Source: Parabacteroides sp. (GTDB lineage Bacteria > Bacteroidota > Bacteroidia > Bacteroidales > Tannerellaceae). Taken from it: a stretch of DNA of 52,183 nt. The stretch covers positions 1 to 52,183 of the forward strand of contig JALFJR010000091.1 in the NCBI GenBank assembly GCA_022775005.1, written 5' to 3'. A program made the translations under genes and the position numbers. Under the pieces are notes generated by a model. It was given only the letters and a program-made list of their open reading frames with translations, was not told the DNA's origin and ran no database searches. Below, one piece after another: positions 16,719 through 25,081 of the stretch; positions within the stretch are counted from its first letter, which is position 1; each line of letters begins with the position of its first letter.

Positions 16719-17897
16719 TTATGCACCTATCCAAGTCGCCTTGCGCCAGAGCGCCTCAAAGGGTCCATGTTGGTGATGACGTAACCACCAATGGCAGAAA
16801 CCCAATTGCAACAAGAATAGTCCTATGCCTATAGCAAAGCTACTTGTTGTTCCTAAATCATCATACAGGGCCAATCCATACCCAAAATAGAGAAACGAAC
16901 CGACCAACGACTGCGTCAGGTAGTTCGTCAAGCTCATCTTACCATAAGGCACCAACTGTTTCTGCCAACGACGAAGAACCTCCGTCTGCCAAAGCGACAA
17001 AAACAGGGATACCCAGATGCTCATAAAAGCGAAATTACGTAGAGAGGATACAATAGTGGAAAGGGGTGACACTACCTCTGCCCGATCTATCCAACCCGGC
17101 AACGCATCAGCCAAGAAATAAAGCGGCACAAAACAGAATACTGCTATCAAACCTACATAGCCCCAAAAATGACGATGCTGCTCCAGGTTCGTGAAAAGGC
17201 CTTTCCGTCCCAACCACATTCCTAACAAAAACAGCGAGGAGGTCTGGAAAAACCGACCATAATCCCATGCCCACAATAGGCTGAACAACTGCCCATGCCA
17301 CAAGTTCACCCGAATCATTTGCCAAAAATCATCCGCCATCAACGCCGGATAGAGGTCTTTCGCATGGAGCATCCAGCTCGCTACACCAGCCTCATACTCC
17401 GGATGAGCCAACGCATAAAGGCATTTGCCCCATTCCATTGGCTGCAACATCAGTAGAATAGCAAGCGCCAGCACCCATCGATTACTCAACCGACAACAAG
17501 GAATCAACACAAAGCCTAAAATGGAATACAGCACCAAAATCTCTCCCGGGAAAAAAGCGGCATTCAAATTTCCAATCAGGAACAACAACACCAAACGCCA
17601 AGCGAAACGAAAACGAAAATCTTTTCCTTTTCGCAACTGATTCTCATCCTGAATAAAAAAACTAAAACCGAAAAGCAAGGCAAAAATCGCATAAGCCTTA
17701 CCGGAAAACAGAAAGAATAAAGTTTTCCATACACCTTGATCTAAGGCTGCCATAAAATCACTTGAGGGCGCAGGGAAATTATAGAGGTTAAAATGCTCGA
17801 TGTTATGCAACAGAATGATTGCCATCACCGCAAAGCCTCTCAGTGCATCCACCACCTCGATACGAGGTCTGTTTTTTAGTAGTAGTTGTTGTTCCAT
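16719..17897 (-). CDS. DUF418-family membrane protein
   Basis: A 392-residue polytopic inner-membrane protein of the DUF418/YeiB type. The N-terminal signature RIEVVDALRGFAVMAIILLHN is typical of this family and of related acyltransferase-3 and heparan acetyltransferase-like proteins. About ten hydrophobic segments are seen, and the DUF418 C-terminal half contains YGKMSLTNYLTQSLVGSFLY. The reaction is not known; transfer of an acyl group across the membrane is possible by analogy. It shares a likely transcript with the response regulator that follows. A terminator at 17921-17945 separates it from the OmpA gene upstream, so it needs its own promoter, which I do not see clearly. Confidence 0.85.
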   Translation of the reverse strand: MEQQLLLKNRPRIEVVDALRGFAVMAIILLHNIEHFNLYNFPAPSSDFMAALDQGVWKTLFFLFSGKAYAIFALLFGFSFFIQDENQLRKGKDFRFRFAWRLVLLFLIGNLNAAFFPGEILVLYSILGFVLIPCCRLSNRWVLALAILLMLQPMEWGKCLYALAHPEYEAGVASWMLHAKDLYPALMADDFWQMIRVNLWHGQLFSLLWAWDYGRFFQTSSLFLLGMWLGRKGLFTNLEQHRHFWGYVGLIAVFCFVPLYFLADALPGWIDRAEVVSPLSTIVSSLRNFAFMSIWVSLFLSLWQTEVLRRWQKQLVPYGKMSLTNYLTQSLVGSFLYFGYGLALYDDLGTTSSFAIGIGLFLLQLGFCHWWLRHHQHGPFEALWRKATWIGA

Positions 17898-17920
17898 GAG
17901 AAGAGTAGATTAATATAAAT

Positions 17921-17945
17921 AGATCCACCGGCAAAGCCGATGGAT
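17921..17945 (-). terminator. terminator of the OmpA-family gene
   Basis: GATCCACCGGC (17921-17931) pairs with GCCGATGGATC (17935-17945) around a three-base loop: an 11-base stem with one G-U pair. On the minus strand it is followed by the A/T-rich TATTTATATT, so termination is likely though the T run is broken. Confidence 0.7.
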
Positions 17946-17970
17946 CAGAAAAGAAAAATAGCTTATTCGC

Positions 17971-18654
17971 TTATTTCAATGTGCCTGCCTGCGCCTGCTG
18001 GATCATGGTCTCGTTCGCAAGAATCATGATCTCCACACGCCGGTTCTTGGCACGTCCCTCTGGCGTTGAGTTATCCGCCACAGGCTCATGCACACCCTTG
18101 CCCTCGTAATTCATACGCTTGCTGGATATGCCCAGATCGCTCATCAAATAGTCATGCACACTCTTCGCACGTTTCTCAGATAACGTCTGATTATAATCCA
18201 CGTTACCCGTGCTATCCGTATGCCCCACGATCTTGATGTCCGTATCCGGATTCGCCTCTAAGCTGCGAGCCAAACTGCGCAAAGCGCTCTTCGAGGCATC
18301 GCTCAGCGTACTGGAATTGGTAGCAAACAAAATACCAGAATCAAATGTCACCTTCAACGCCTCGCCATCATTGATGGTCTCAACAACGGCCTCTTCCGGC
18401 AAGGTCTGTTCCAACTCCTTCTTCTGTTTGTCCATCTTCTTCCCGATCAATGCACCCGCTGTTCCTCCAACAGCTGCACCTATCACCGCACCTAAGGCGG
18501 TATTACCGGCAATCGCACCGATACCTGCACCAGCGGCAGCACCACCACCAACACCAATAGCCGTGCCTTTAGCCGTGTTATTCCATGTACCACAACTGCT
18601 GAACAACACAGCCATACACAGCATCATAACGGATAAAAATTTCCAATTCTTCAT
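17971..18654 (-). CDS. OmpA-family lipoprotein with glycine zipper
   Basis: The mature form is a 227-residue envelope protein. The start at ATG 18654 gives MKNWKFLSVMMLCMAVLFSSCG, a lipoprotein signal with Cys at 21; the open frame upstream is spurious. Residues 30-80 form a glycine-zipper segment (GGGAAAGAGIGAIAGNTALG), which usually lies in a membrane. Residues about 100-215 are an OmpA C-terminal domain with the peptidoglycan-binding residues in GHTDSTG and NRRVEIMI. It resembles YiaD/Lpp-OmpA proteins that tie the outer membrane to peptidoglycan. The 109-residue acidic gene lies 58 bases upstream; a terminator follows downstream. Confidence 0.9.
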   Translation of the reverse strand: MKNWKFLSVMMLCMAVLFSSCGTWNNTAKGTAIGVGGGAAAGAGIGAIAGNTALGAVIGAAVGGTAGALIGKKMDKQKKELEQTLPEEAVVETINDGEALKVTFDSGILFATNSSTLSDASKSALRSLARSLEANPDTDIKIVGHTDSTGNVDYNQTLSEKRAKSVHDYLMSDLGISSKRMNYEGKGVHEPVADNSTPEGRAKNRRVEIMILANETMIQQAQAGTLK

Positions 18655-18712
18655 GCTTTCTTTCTCCTTTTCAATTTGTTTATGAATAAATAGGAACAAC
18701 CTGCAAACGCTC

Positions 18713-19042
18713 TCAATCAAACATATTGAGAGTGTCGCAATACTCCATTTCTCCCTGCACAATGAAACGAATTTCTTCCGGCTCAAAACGGCCTACGTGG
18801 TCACGCTTGACATTCTTGATCACATACTCAATGACCTCATCCTCGTCTATTTCCACCTCCTTGTCATCATCGTCGTCGTCGCCAAGCAATCCATTCGTCT
18901 CATAATACTCATAGATCAAATCCAAAATATACAAGATATCATCGTCTTTGAACTTTCCTTTCAATTCCTGTGGCAAGTAATTCTGGATGAAGCGTACCGC
19001 CTCGTCGTCGTCATACTGCCAATCGTCTAACTCTTTACCCAT
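18713..19042 (-). CDS. conserved acidic protein, 109 aa, function unknown
   Basis: The start at ATG 19042 (MGKELDDWQYDDDEAV) is preceded by AAAAAAGGAG at a good distance and by a -7 element at 19081-19074. The protein is strongly acidic, with a run of six Asp (GDDDDDD) in a linker between two helical halves. The halves may be related: LPQELKGKFKDDDILYILDL and VKRDHVGRFEPEEIRFIVQG share the pattern GxFxxxxIxxI, suggesting an internal duplication. No signal peptide or membrane segment is seen, so it is cytoplasmic. I recall proteins like it as hypotheticals in Bacteroides genomes, but assign no function. Confidence 0.8.
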   Translation of the reverse strand: MGKELDDWQYDDDEAVRFIQNYLPQELKGKFKDDDILYILDLIYEYYETNGLLGDDDDDDKEVEIDEDEVIEYVIKNVKRDHVGRFEPEEIRFIVQGEMEYCDTLNMFD

Positions 19043-19073
19043 TTTTCTCCTTTTTTGCCTATTACACTGGCCA

Positions 19074-19081
19074 CAAATATA
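19074..19081 (-). promoter_or_regulatory. -7 element of the acidic-protein gene
   Basis: TATATTTG on the minus strand (19081-19074) fits TAnnTTTG and lies 32 bases ahead of the start. The -33 region is A/T rich without a clear TTTG. Confidence 0.5.
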
Positions 19082-19147
19082 CGATTAAATTTCGATTCTT
19101 CGCGCTAAAAACAACGAGAACCTAAGTTGCCATTACTCATTTAGCGA

Positions 19148-19846
19148 TTATTGATTCAGCACATGCAACGTATGGCAGGCCACCAAAGCGGCGGTTTCCG
19201 TACGCAGACGACTCTCACCCAAAGAGATCGCTTCAAAACCATTATCTTTCGCAAAAGCTATCTCTTCAGGGCTGAAGTCGCCCTCCGGCCCAATCAAGAT
19301 CAGCGCCCGCTCACCCGGATGGTAGAGCTGACGTAAAAGCGGCTTTTCGCCCTCCTCACAGTGGGCGATAAACTTCCGTCCTTCAAACGGACGTGACACA
19401 AACGCCTTGAAATCCACCATTCCCTCCAAGCGAGGCAGTGTCGCCTTCTGCGATTGCTTCATGGCACTGACAAGGATCTTTTCCAAGCGAGCCGGCTTGA
19501 TCTCTCGCCGTTCAGAAAAACGGCAATTCAGGCAACTGATCGCATCAACGCCTATCTCCGCCGCCTTTTCCACAAACCACTCCATCCGATCCATATTCTT
19601 CGTAGGAGCTACGGCTATATGCACATAAAAAGGCCACAACGGCGCCTGTTGCCAGCTCTCCAACAGCTCCACGCCGCAATGCTTGGGATGTGCTTGCGTG
19701 ATAGCCGCCTTATAAAACGCCCCCTTACCATCTGTCAGCAAGACATGATCTCCTTCACTGAGTCGCAGCACGCGCACGCAATGCCCCGACTCCTCTTCCG
19801 GCAAAACCGGATTGGCCACAATATTTGGTGTATAAAATATCTGCAC
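19148..19846 (-). CDS. rsmE: 16S rRNA (uracil-1498-N3)-methyltransferase RsmE
   Basis: RsmE methylates N3 of U1498 in the decoding centre of 16S rRNA. The 232-residue protein has an N-terminal PUA-like RNA-binding domain (MQIFYTPNI to about 70) and a C-terminal SPOUT knot with the signatures TKNMDRMEWFVEKAAEIGVD, LILIGPEGDFSPEEI and LGESRLRTETAALVACHTLH. The length is normal. It is the last gene of a run with the bifunctional nuclease and the nucleoside transporter; 24 bases separate it from nupC. Confidence 0.96.
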   Translation of the reverse strand: MQIFYTPNIVANPVLPEEESGHCVRVLRLSEGDHVLLTDGKGAFYKAAITQAHPKHCGVELLESWQQAPLWPFYVHIAVAPTKNMDRMEWFVEKAAEIGVDAISCLNCRFSERREIKPARLEKILVSAMKQSQKATLPRLEGMVDFKAFVSRPFEGRKFIAHCEEGEKPLLRQLYHPGERALILIGPEGDFSPEEIAFAKDNGFEAISLGESRLRTETAALVACHTLHVLNQ

Positions 19847-19870
19847 AGTCTTCTATATATTAATAATGTA

Positions 19871-21151
19871 TTAGTCGATAATCATACCTATCAATGTAGC
19901 GGAAAGGAGCGAAACTAATGCGCCACCAATCATGGCAGGCACACCCAATCGGGCGATCACCCCTTTTTTCTCCGGTGCCAACACGCCCAATCCCCCCAGC
20001 AAGATGCCAATCGAAGAGATATTGGCGAAGCCACACAAAATATAGGTGGACATGATAACAGATTTGTCAAACAGGAAAAGGCCTGCGTCTTTCCATTGTT
20101 GCAACTGGAAGTAGGCGACAAACTCATTGAGAATCGTCTTCTGTCCCAACAACGAACCCACCAACAGAATATCCGATGAGGGCACACCGAGTAACCACAT
20201 CAAGGGAGCGGTGATCACACCCAGCATAAACTGAAACGTCAAGCCGGTAGCCTTGCCATCCGTCACCTCCACAATCCAATCATTCAGCCCCGTGTAACGA
20301 CCTATCACCCCTTCTGTAAAATAGTTCGCCAATGCGACCAAAGAGATAAACACCAAGAGCAACGCCGCAATGTTTGTCATCAATTTCACACCCGTAGCCG
20401 TACCATTGGCAATCGCTTCCAACAGGTTCTTAGCTTGACGAGTATCCGTCTGTGCGCCTGTCGAGTCATGCACTGGCTCGGTTTGCGGGCAGATCATCTT
20501 AGCTATCACGATAGAGCCGGGCACAGCCATGATCGAGGCGGACAAGAGATGCGTGGCAAACAACACCTGCTGCTCTGGATCCGTTCCGCCCAACATGCTG
20601 ATATAGGTACCCATCACCGTTCCGGCAATCGTGCCCATACCTGCCACCATCACCAAGAAGAGCTCCGAGGTAGTCATAGTCGGCAGGTAATGCTTGATCA
20701 TCACTGGAGACTCCGTCATACCCATAAAAATATTCCCCGCCGAGACCAATCCCTCAGCACCTGAGATATTCATGAATTTACGCAAGCACCAAGCAATCGC
20801 ACCAACCACCCGCTGAATGATTCCCCAATAATAACAGATTGAGACCAACGCAGAGAAAAAGATCACTACAGGAAGCGAGTGAAGCAAGAAGCTGAATCCA
20901 TTCGCCTTAGAAGCATACGGACCCAACAAAAAGGAAAGACCCTCTCCAGTAAAATCCATCACTTTGACAAACACCTTACCACAGCCCTCCAAGAGATGAC
21001 TGATCAAAGGCAAATATAAAATGGCCAATGCCAACATCAGCTGCATCAACAGGCCTCCACCCACCAATTTCCAGTCAATCCGTTTGCGATCAACACTCAA
21101 GGCATATGCGATGGCCAACAACGTAGCCACCCCCAACAATCCTCTTAACAT
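19871..21151 (-). CDS. nupC: concentrative nucleoside transporter, NupC/CNT family
   Basis: An inner-membrane nucleoside uptake system driven by H+ or Na+, 426 residues with about ten membrane segments. Family marks are SAGNIFMGMTESPVMIKHYL (the GxxExP region that binds the nucleoside), the MVAGMGTIAGTVMGTY stretch, and the second QTxxxEFxAY-type repeat QKTILNEFVAYFQL followed by LCGFANISSIGILLGG. The N terminus is short and hydrophobic, which is usual. It sits between the bifunctional nuclease (15-base gap) and rsmE, so it probably belongs to the same transcript. Substrate preference cannot be read safely. Confidence 0.93.
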   Translation of the reverse strand: MLRGLLGVATLLAIAYALSVDRKRIDWKLVGGGLLMQLMLALAILYLPLISHLLEGCGKVFVKVMDFTGEGLSFLLGPYASKANGFSFLLHSLPVVIFFSALVSICYYWGIIQRVVGAIAWCLRKFMNISGAEGLVSAGNIFMGMTESPVMIKHYLPTMTTSELFLVMVAGMGTIAGTVMGTYISMLGGTDPEQQVLFATHLLSASIMAVPGSIVIAKMICPQTEPVHDSTGAQTDTRQAKNLLEAIANGTATGVKLMTNIAALLLVFISLVALANYFTEGVIGRYTGLNDWIVEVTDGKATGLTFQFMLGVITAPLMWLLGVPSSDILLVGSLLGQKTILNEFVAYFQLQQWKDAGLFLFDKSVIMSTYILCGFANISSIGILLGGLGVLAPEKKGVIARLGVPAMIGGALVSLLSATLIGMIID

Positions 21152-21166
21152 GTAGCTTCCTCTCCG

Positions 21167-21778
21167 TTACTTTTTTCGCCGCTGCAACTCATCTTGGCAG
21201 AGCTTGGCATATTCGTAATCCTCCTCCTCTATCGCCTTTTGCAAACGCTCAATGAGCACCTTCTCCGAGGCCTGCATAAGCCAACTGCGCACCTGCCGCT
21301 CGTTCTTCGTGCTATCCAGGTCAAGATGATCGTCGTCGGAATCAGCCGAATCCCCTCTTCGTTCTCCACCCGTCTCTACGCCACATTCATCGAGTATATC
21401 AGCCAAGATATAAATCTTACAATGTACACGCAAAGCGATAGCTATGGCATCAGAGGTACGCGCATCAATCGTAACGTCACGTTCACCGTTCGTAGTCGAT
21501 AGCTCCGCATAATAGATACCATCCTCAAACTTATAGATCAAAACACGATTGATTTGCACTTGATAAGCACTGAGCAATGAAGTAAGCAGGTCATGCGTCA
21601 GTGGACGAGGGGTGTGAATCTTCTCCAAAGCTATCGCAATAGCTTGTGCCTCTGGCATACCCACGACAATTGGTATCCGTCGAGTGCCCTCCTTCTCTGC
21701 CAATATCAACGCATAAGCACCCGATTGCACCTGGCTATTGGCCAGCCCTTGAACTTTCATTTCAATGTATTTACCCAC
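21167..21778 (-). CDS. bifunctional nuclease (DUF151) with C-terminal UVR motif
   Basis: A 203-residue protein. Residues 1-135 are a BFN/DUF151 domain (SQVQSGAYALILAEKEGTRR, GMPEAQAIAIALE, TIDARTSDAIAIALR), a family with reported nuclease activity. An acidic linker (about 135-165) leads to a UVR helix pair (LIERLQKAIEEEDYEYAKLC), the motif by which UvrB meets UvrC and which also occurs in McsA and Clp-related proteins. The start is GTG at 21778, giving the usual family N terminus; ATG at 21760 would remove the first strand. It leads a run with nupC and rsmE. A -7 element lies 32 bases upstream. Confidence 0.9.
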   Translation of the reverse strand: MGKYIEMKVQGLANSQVQSGAYALILAEKEGTRRIPIVVGMPEAQAIAIALEKIHTPRPLTHDLLTSLLSAYQVQINRVLIYKFEDGIYYAELSTTNGERDVTIDARTSDAIAIALRVHCKIYILADILDECGVETGGERRGDSADSDDDHLDLDSTKNERQVRSWLMQASEKVLIERLQKAIEEEDYEYAKLCQDELQRRKK

Positions 21779-21809
21779 GGTTCTTCGATTTTTAGAAAAC
21801 TAACAGAAG

Positions 21810-21817
21810 CAAATGTA
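21810..21817 (-). promoter_or_regulatory. -7 element of the nuclease-nupC-rsmE run
   Basis: TACATTTG on the minus strand (21817-21810) matches TAnnTTTG, at a suitable distance from GTG 21778. No TTTG at the -33 position. Confidence 0.5.
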
Positions 21818-21924
21818 CGTATTTATTCTGGATATATAATCGGCTATCCGATTAAAATGCATTCCCATCGTACAAATACAAAAACAGCTCCAAGATTCGC
21901 CAGCCAAACAATGGCAGACAAATC

Positions 21925-22056
21925 ATTGCCCATCGTTTTCTAAAACGTTGCCCGTCGTTTCAGAAAACATTGCCCATCGTTTTTCAAAACATTGCCCATG
22001 ATTTTTCAATGCGTTGCCCGTAATTTTTCAATGCGTTGCCCATCAAAACCGCTGCG
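21925..22056. repeat. tandem array C: six 22-base units, same family as array B
   Basis: Units start exactly every 22 bases at 21925, 21947, 21969, 21991, 22013 and 22035. The consensus is RTTGCCCRTCGTTTT followed by about seven bases ending in AAAAC or ATGC. The first three units make an inner dyad across the unit border (CGTTTT-CT-AAAACG). The last unit is degraded in its second half. All units have the same orientation as array B. The array fills the middle of the 471-base region between the divergent nuclease and clpB genes, about 110 bases upstream of the clpB promoter. Confidence 0.9.
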
Positions 22057-22144
22057 GCTATTCGCCAACCCATGCCGCAGCGCCGCATCAACGTGCTATC
22101 CTGTCTGTATTTCGGCCAAATCGATAGTCAAAAGAATAGCTAAG

Positions 22145-22159
22145 CTGTCAAAATGACAG
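22145..22159. promoter_or_regulatory. inverted repeat, possible clpB operator
   Basis: CTGTCA-AAA-TGACAG is a perfect 6+3+6 dyad that ends five bases before the -33 element of the clpB promoter, the place for a regulator or sigma-assisting site. It is not CIRCE and not a CtsR heptad repeat. Confidence 0.5.
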
Positions 22160-22163
22160 TTAT

Positions 22164-22195
22164 TTGAAGCAAAAACTCGTTTGGCATTTTCTTTG
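22164..22195 (+). promoter_or_regulatory. probable clpB promoter
   Basis: TTTG at 22163-22166 and TTTCTTTG at 22188-22195 are spaced by about 21 bases; the second differs from TAnnTTTG at one base. Transcription would start near 22202, leaving a leader of about 48 bases before ATG 22250. Confidence 0.5.
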
Positions 22196-22249
22196 TAGAG
22201 ATTGAAGTGTAATTCGATAAAAAAACAGAAAAGAAAGGAGAACAACTAT

Positions 22250-24838
22250 ATGAACCTGAATAATTTTACAATTAAATCGCAAGAAGCCGTACAACAAGCG
22301 GTGCAACTGGTTACACGCAATAACCAGCAGGCTATTGAGCCGGAGCACCTATTGAAGGCTGTCATTATGACGGGTGAGAGTGTAACCAATTTCCTCTTTC
22401 AGAAATTAGGTATCAATATCCCGAATTTGAACCGAGTGCTCGACAGACAAATCGAGTCGCTGCCGAAGGTATCGGGTGGAGAGCCCTACCTTTCCAACGA
22501 TGCCAACAAGGTGTTGCAAAAAGCCATTGATTACTCCTCCAAGATGGGCGATCAATATGTCTCTTTGGAGCCGATCATCTTGGCCCTCTTCACCGAGAAC
22601 AGCACCGCATCACGTATCCTGAAAGACGCGGGTGTGACGGAAAAAGAGCTGCGACAAGCGATCGAGGAGCTGCGTAAAGGCAACAAGGTGACCAGTCAAT
22701 CGGCGGAAGACACTTACGAGGCGTTGAGCAAATACGCCATCAACCTCAACGAGCGTGCACGTAGTGGCAAACTCGACCCCGTTATCGGTCGGGACGAGGA
22801 GATCCGTCGTGTGCTGCAGATCTTGAGCCGACGCACGAAGAACAACCCGATCCTAATCGGTGAGCCGGGTGTCGGTAAGACCGCTATCGCTGAGGGATTG
22901 GCTCATCGAATCGTAAGAGGGGATGTGCCTGAGAACCTGAAGTCGAAGCAGATTTACTCACTCGATATGGGTGCGTTGATCGCCGGAGCGAAATATAAAG
23001 GAGAGTTTGAGGAACGTTTGAAGGCGGTAGTGAACGAGGTGACCAAGTCGGAAGGCGAGATCATCCTTTTCATTGATGAGATTCACACCTTGGTAGGTGC
23101 AGGTAAGAGCGAAGGTGCCATGGATGCAGCCAACATCTTGAAGCCGGCATTGGCCAGAGGCGAGTTGAGAAGTATCGGCGCCACGACCCTCGACGAGTAT
23201 CAGAAATACTTCGAAAAGGATAAAGCCTTGGAACGTCGGTTCCAGACCGTCATGGTGGATGAGCCGAGCGAACTGGACACGATCTCTATCTTGCGTGGTT
23301 TGAAAGAGAAATATGAGAACCACCACAAGGTGCGTATCAAGGATGATGCATTGATCGCAGCCGTACAGCTCTCTTCTCGTTACATCACGGATCGTTTCTT
23401 ACCGGATAAGGCGATCGACCTGATGGATGAGGCAGCCGCTCGTCTGCGTATGCAGGTGGATAGCGTTCCAGAATCGTTGGATGAGGTCTCTCGCCGAATC
23501 AAGCAGTTGGAGATTGAGCGTGAGGCCATCAAGCGGGAGAATGACACGGAAAAATTGGCGCAACTGAACAAGGAAATCGCCGACTTGAAAGAGGAGGAGA
23601 CCAAGCAGAAGGCGAAATGGCAGAGCGAGAAAGAGCAGATCAACAAGATCCAGCAGAACAAGATCGACATTGAGAACCTGAAGTTTGAGGCCGACAAAGC
23701 GGAACGAGAGGGTGACTATGGAAAGGTAGCCGAGATCCGTTATGGTAAAATCAAGCAGAAGGAGCAGGAGATCGCCTCGTTGCAAGAGCGACTGAAGACC
23801 ATGCAGGGGGCAGCAGCCATGATCAAGGAGGAGGTCGATAGCGATGATATTGCAGATGTCGTATCTCGTTGGACGGGTATCCCTGTCAGCAAAATGATGC
23901 AGAGCGAGCGGGAGAAGTTGCTCCACTTGGAGGAGGAGTTGCACAAACGGGTGATCGGTCAAGACGAGGCCATCAATGCCATCTCAGATGCCGTACGTCG
24001 TAGTCGTGCCGGTCTGCAGGATCCGAAACGACCGATTGGTTCATTTATCTTCTTAGGAACGACCGGTGTCGGTAAGACCGAGTTGGCAAAGGCCTTAGCG
24101 GATTACCTCTTCGATGATGAGAACATGATGACCCGTATCGACATGAGTGAGTATCAGGAGAAATTCAGCGCGACTCGTCTGATCGGTGCACCTCCGGGAT
24201 ATGTTGGTTACGACGAGGGTGGTCAGCTGACGGAGGCGATCCGTAGGAAGCCCTATTCAGTGGTTCTGTTCGATGAGATCGAGAAGGCACATCCCGATGT
24301 GTTCAACATCCTCTTGCAGGTGCTCGATGATGGCCGATTGACCGACAACAAGGGACGTACGGTCAACTTCAAGAACACGATTATCATCATGACCAGCAAC
24401 TTAGGATCATCACTGATCCGTGAGCATTTCGAGAAAATGACGGCGGCTAATCACGACGAGGTGGTAGAGGAGACAAAGAACGAGGTTTTGGAGCTGTTGA
24501 AACAGACCATCCGTCCGGAGTTTCTCAACCGTATTGACGATATCATTATGTTCACCCCGTTGAGCAAACCGGAGATCCGTGCCATCGTCAACTTGCAATT
24601 GAATAGCGTAAAGAAGATGTTAGCGGCTAACGACTTGACACTCGACTTTACGGATGCAGCTTTGGAGTTGATTGCCGACAAGGGTTTTGATCCGCAATTC
24701 GGTGCACGTCCTGTTAAACGTGTCATCCAGAAGATGGTGCTCAATGAACTCTCGAAAGCTCTCTTGGGTGGACAAGTCAACCGTGAGCGTCCGATCGTCA
24801 TCGATCGTCAAGGCGAGAGCCTGATCTTCAAGAATTGA
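22250..24838 (+). CDS. clpB: disaggregating chaperone ClpB
   Basis: A 862-residue hexameric AAA+ disaggregase that works with DnaK, DnaJ and GrpE (dnaJ and grpE lie 12 kb away). The N domain has two Clp repeats (1-145). The first AAA+ domain has Walker A GEPGVGKT and Walker [14 protein letters not shown]; the coiled-coil middle domain spans about 400-525; the second AAA+ domain has [22 protein letters not shown] and the sensor-2 GARPVKR. No IGF/IGL loop for ClpP is present, as expected. The start is ATG 22250 ([15 protein letters not shown]), 9 bases after AAAGGAG; the frame is open 16 codons upstream. It is followed by a 243-base gap before nadE. Confidence 0.98.
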   Translation: MNLNNFTIKSQEAVQQAVQLVTRNNQQAIEPEHLLKAVIMTGESVTNFLFQKLGINIPNLNRVLDRQIESLPKVSGGEPYLSNDANKVLQKAIDYSSKMGDQYVSLEPIILALFTENSTASRILKDAGVTEKELRQAIEELRKGNKVTSQSAEDTYEALSKYAINLNERARSGKLDPVIGRDEEIRRVLQILSRRTKNNPILIGEPGVGKTAIAEGLAHRIVRGDVPENLKSKQIYSLDMGALIAGAKYKGEFEERLKAVVNEVTKSEGEIILFIDEIHTLVGAGKSEGAMDAANILKPALARGELRSIGATTLDEYQKYFEKDKALERRFQTVMVDEPSELDTISILRGLKEKYENHHKVRIKDDALIAAVQLSSRYITDRFLPDKAIDLMDEAAARLRMQVDSVPESLDEVSRRIKQLEIEREAIKRENDTEKLAQLNKEIADLKEEETKQKAKWQSEKEQINKIQQNKIDIENLKFEADKAEREGDYGKVAEIRYGKIKQKEQEIASLQERLKTMQGAAAMIKEEVDSDDIADVVSRWTGIPVSKMMQSEREKLLHLEEELHKRVIGQDEAINAISDAVRRSRAGLQDPKRPIGSFIFLGTTGVGKTELAKALADYLFDDENMMTRIDMSEYQEKFSATRLIGAPPGYVGYDEGGQLTEAIRRKPYSVVLFDEIEKAHPDVFNILLQVLDDGRLTDNKGRTVNFKNTIIIMTSNLGSSLIREHFEKMTAANHDEVVEETKNEVLELLKQTIRPEFLNRIDDIIMFTPLSKPEIRAIVNLQLNSVKKMLAANDLTLDFTDAALELIADKGFDPQFGARPVKRVIQKMVLNELSKALLGGQVNRERPIVIDRQGESLIFKN

Positions 24839-25046
24839 TGTACTCACATCAACGCGCTATAAAGGAAAGAACGAATATCAGTTTTGTGAACAGCCTCCGG
24901 AAAGTCAGACAAAAGACTTTTTGGGGGCTATTCATTTTGATATACCCAGGGTATGCATTTGAGTCTTTCTTTGTGAGGCAAACAACATTTCACGTATTAG
25001 AAAGCCAAGAACGTCATAGAAATGTAGTAAGTTGGCCAAAAAAGGC

Positions 25047-25054
25047 TATCTTTG
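25047..25054 (+). promoter_or_regulatory. -7 element of nadE
   Basis: TATCTTTG fits TAnnTTTG and lies 28 bases ahead of ATG 25082. A weak hairpin, AAAGTC/GACTTT at about 24899-24918, may end clpB transcripts. The rest of the 24839-25081 gap holds nothing recognisable. Confidence 0.5.
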
Positions 25055-25081
25055 GGGCCATATTACAAAAAAGACTACAAC

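Noticed and set aside
22060-22249. CIRCE or CtsR-type heat-shock operator before clpB
   Set aside because: Neither the TTAGCACTC dyad nor the CtsR heptad repeat is present; only the CTGTCA dyad is found.
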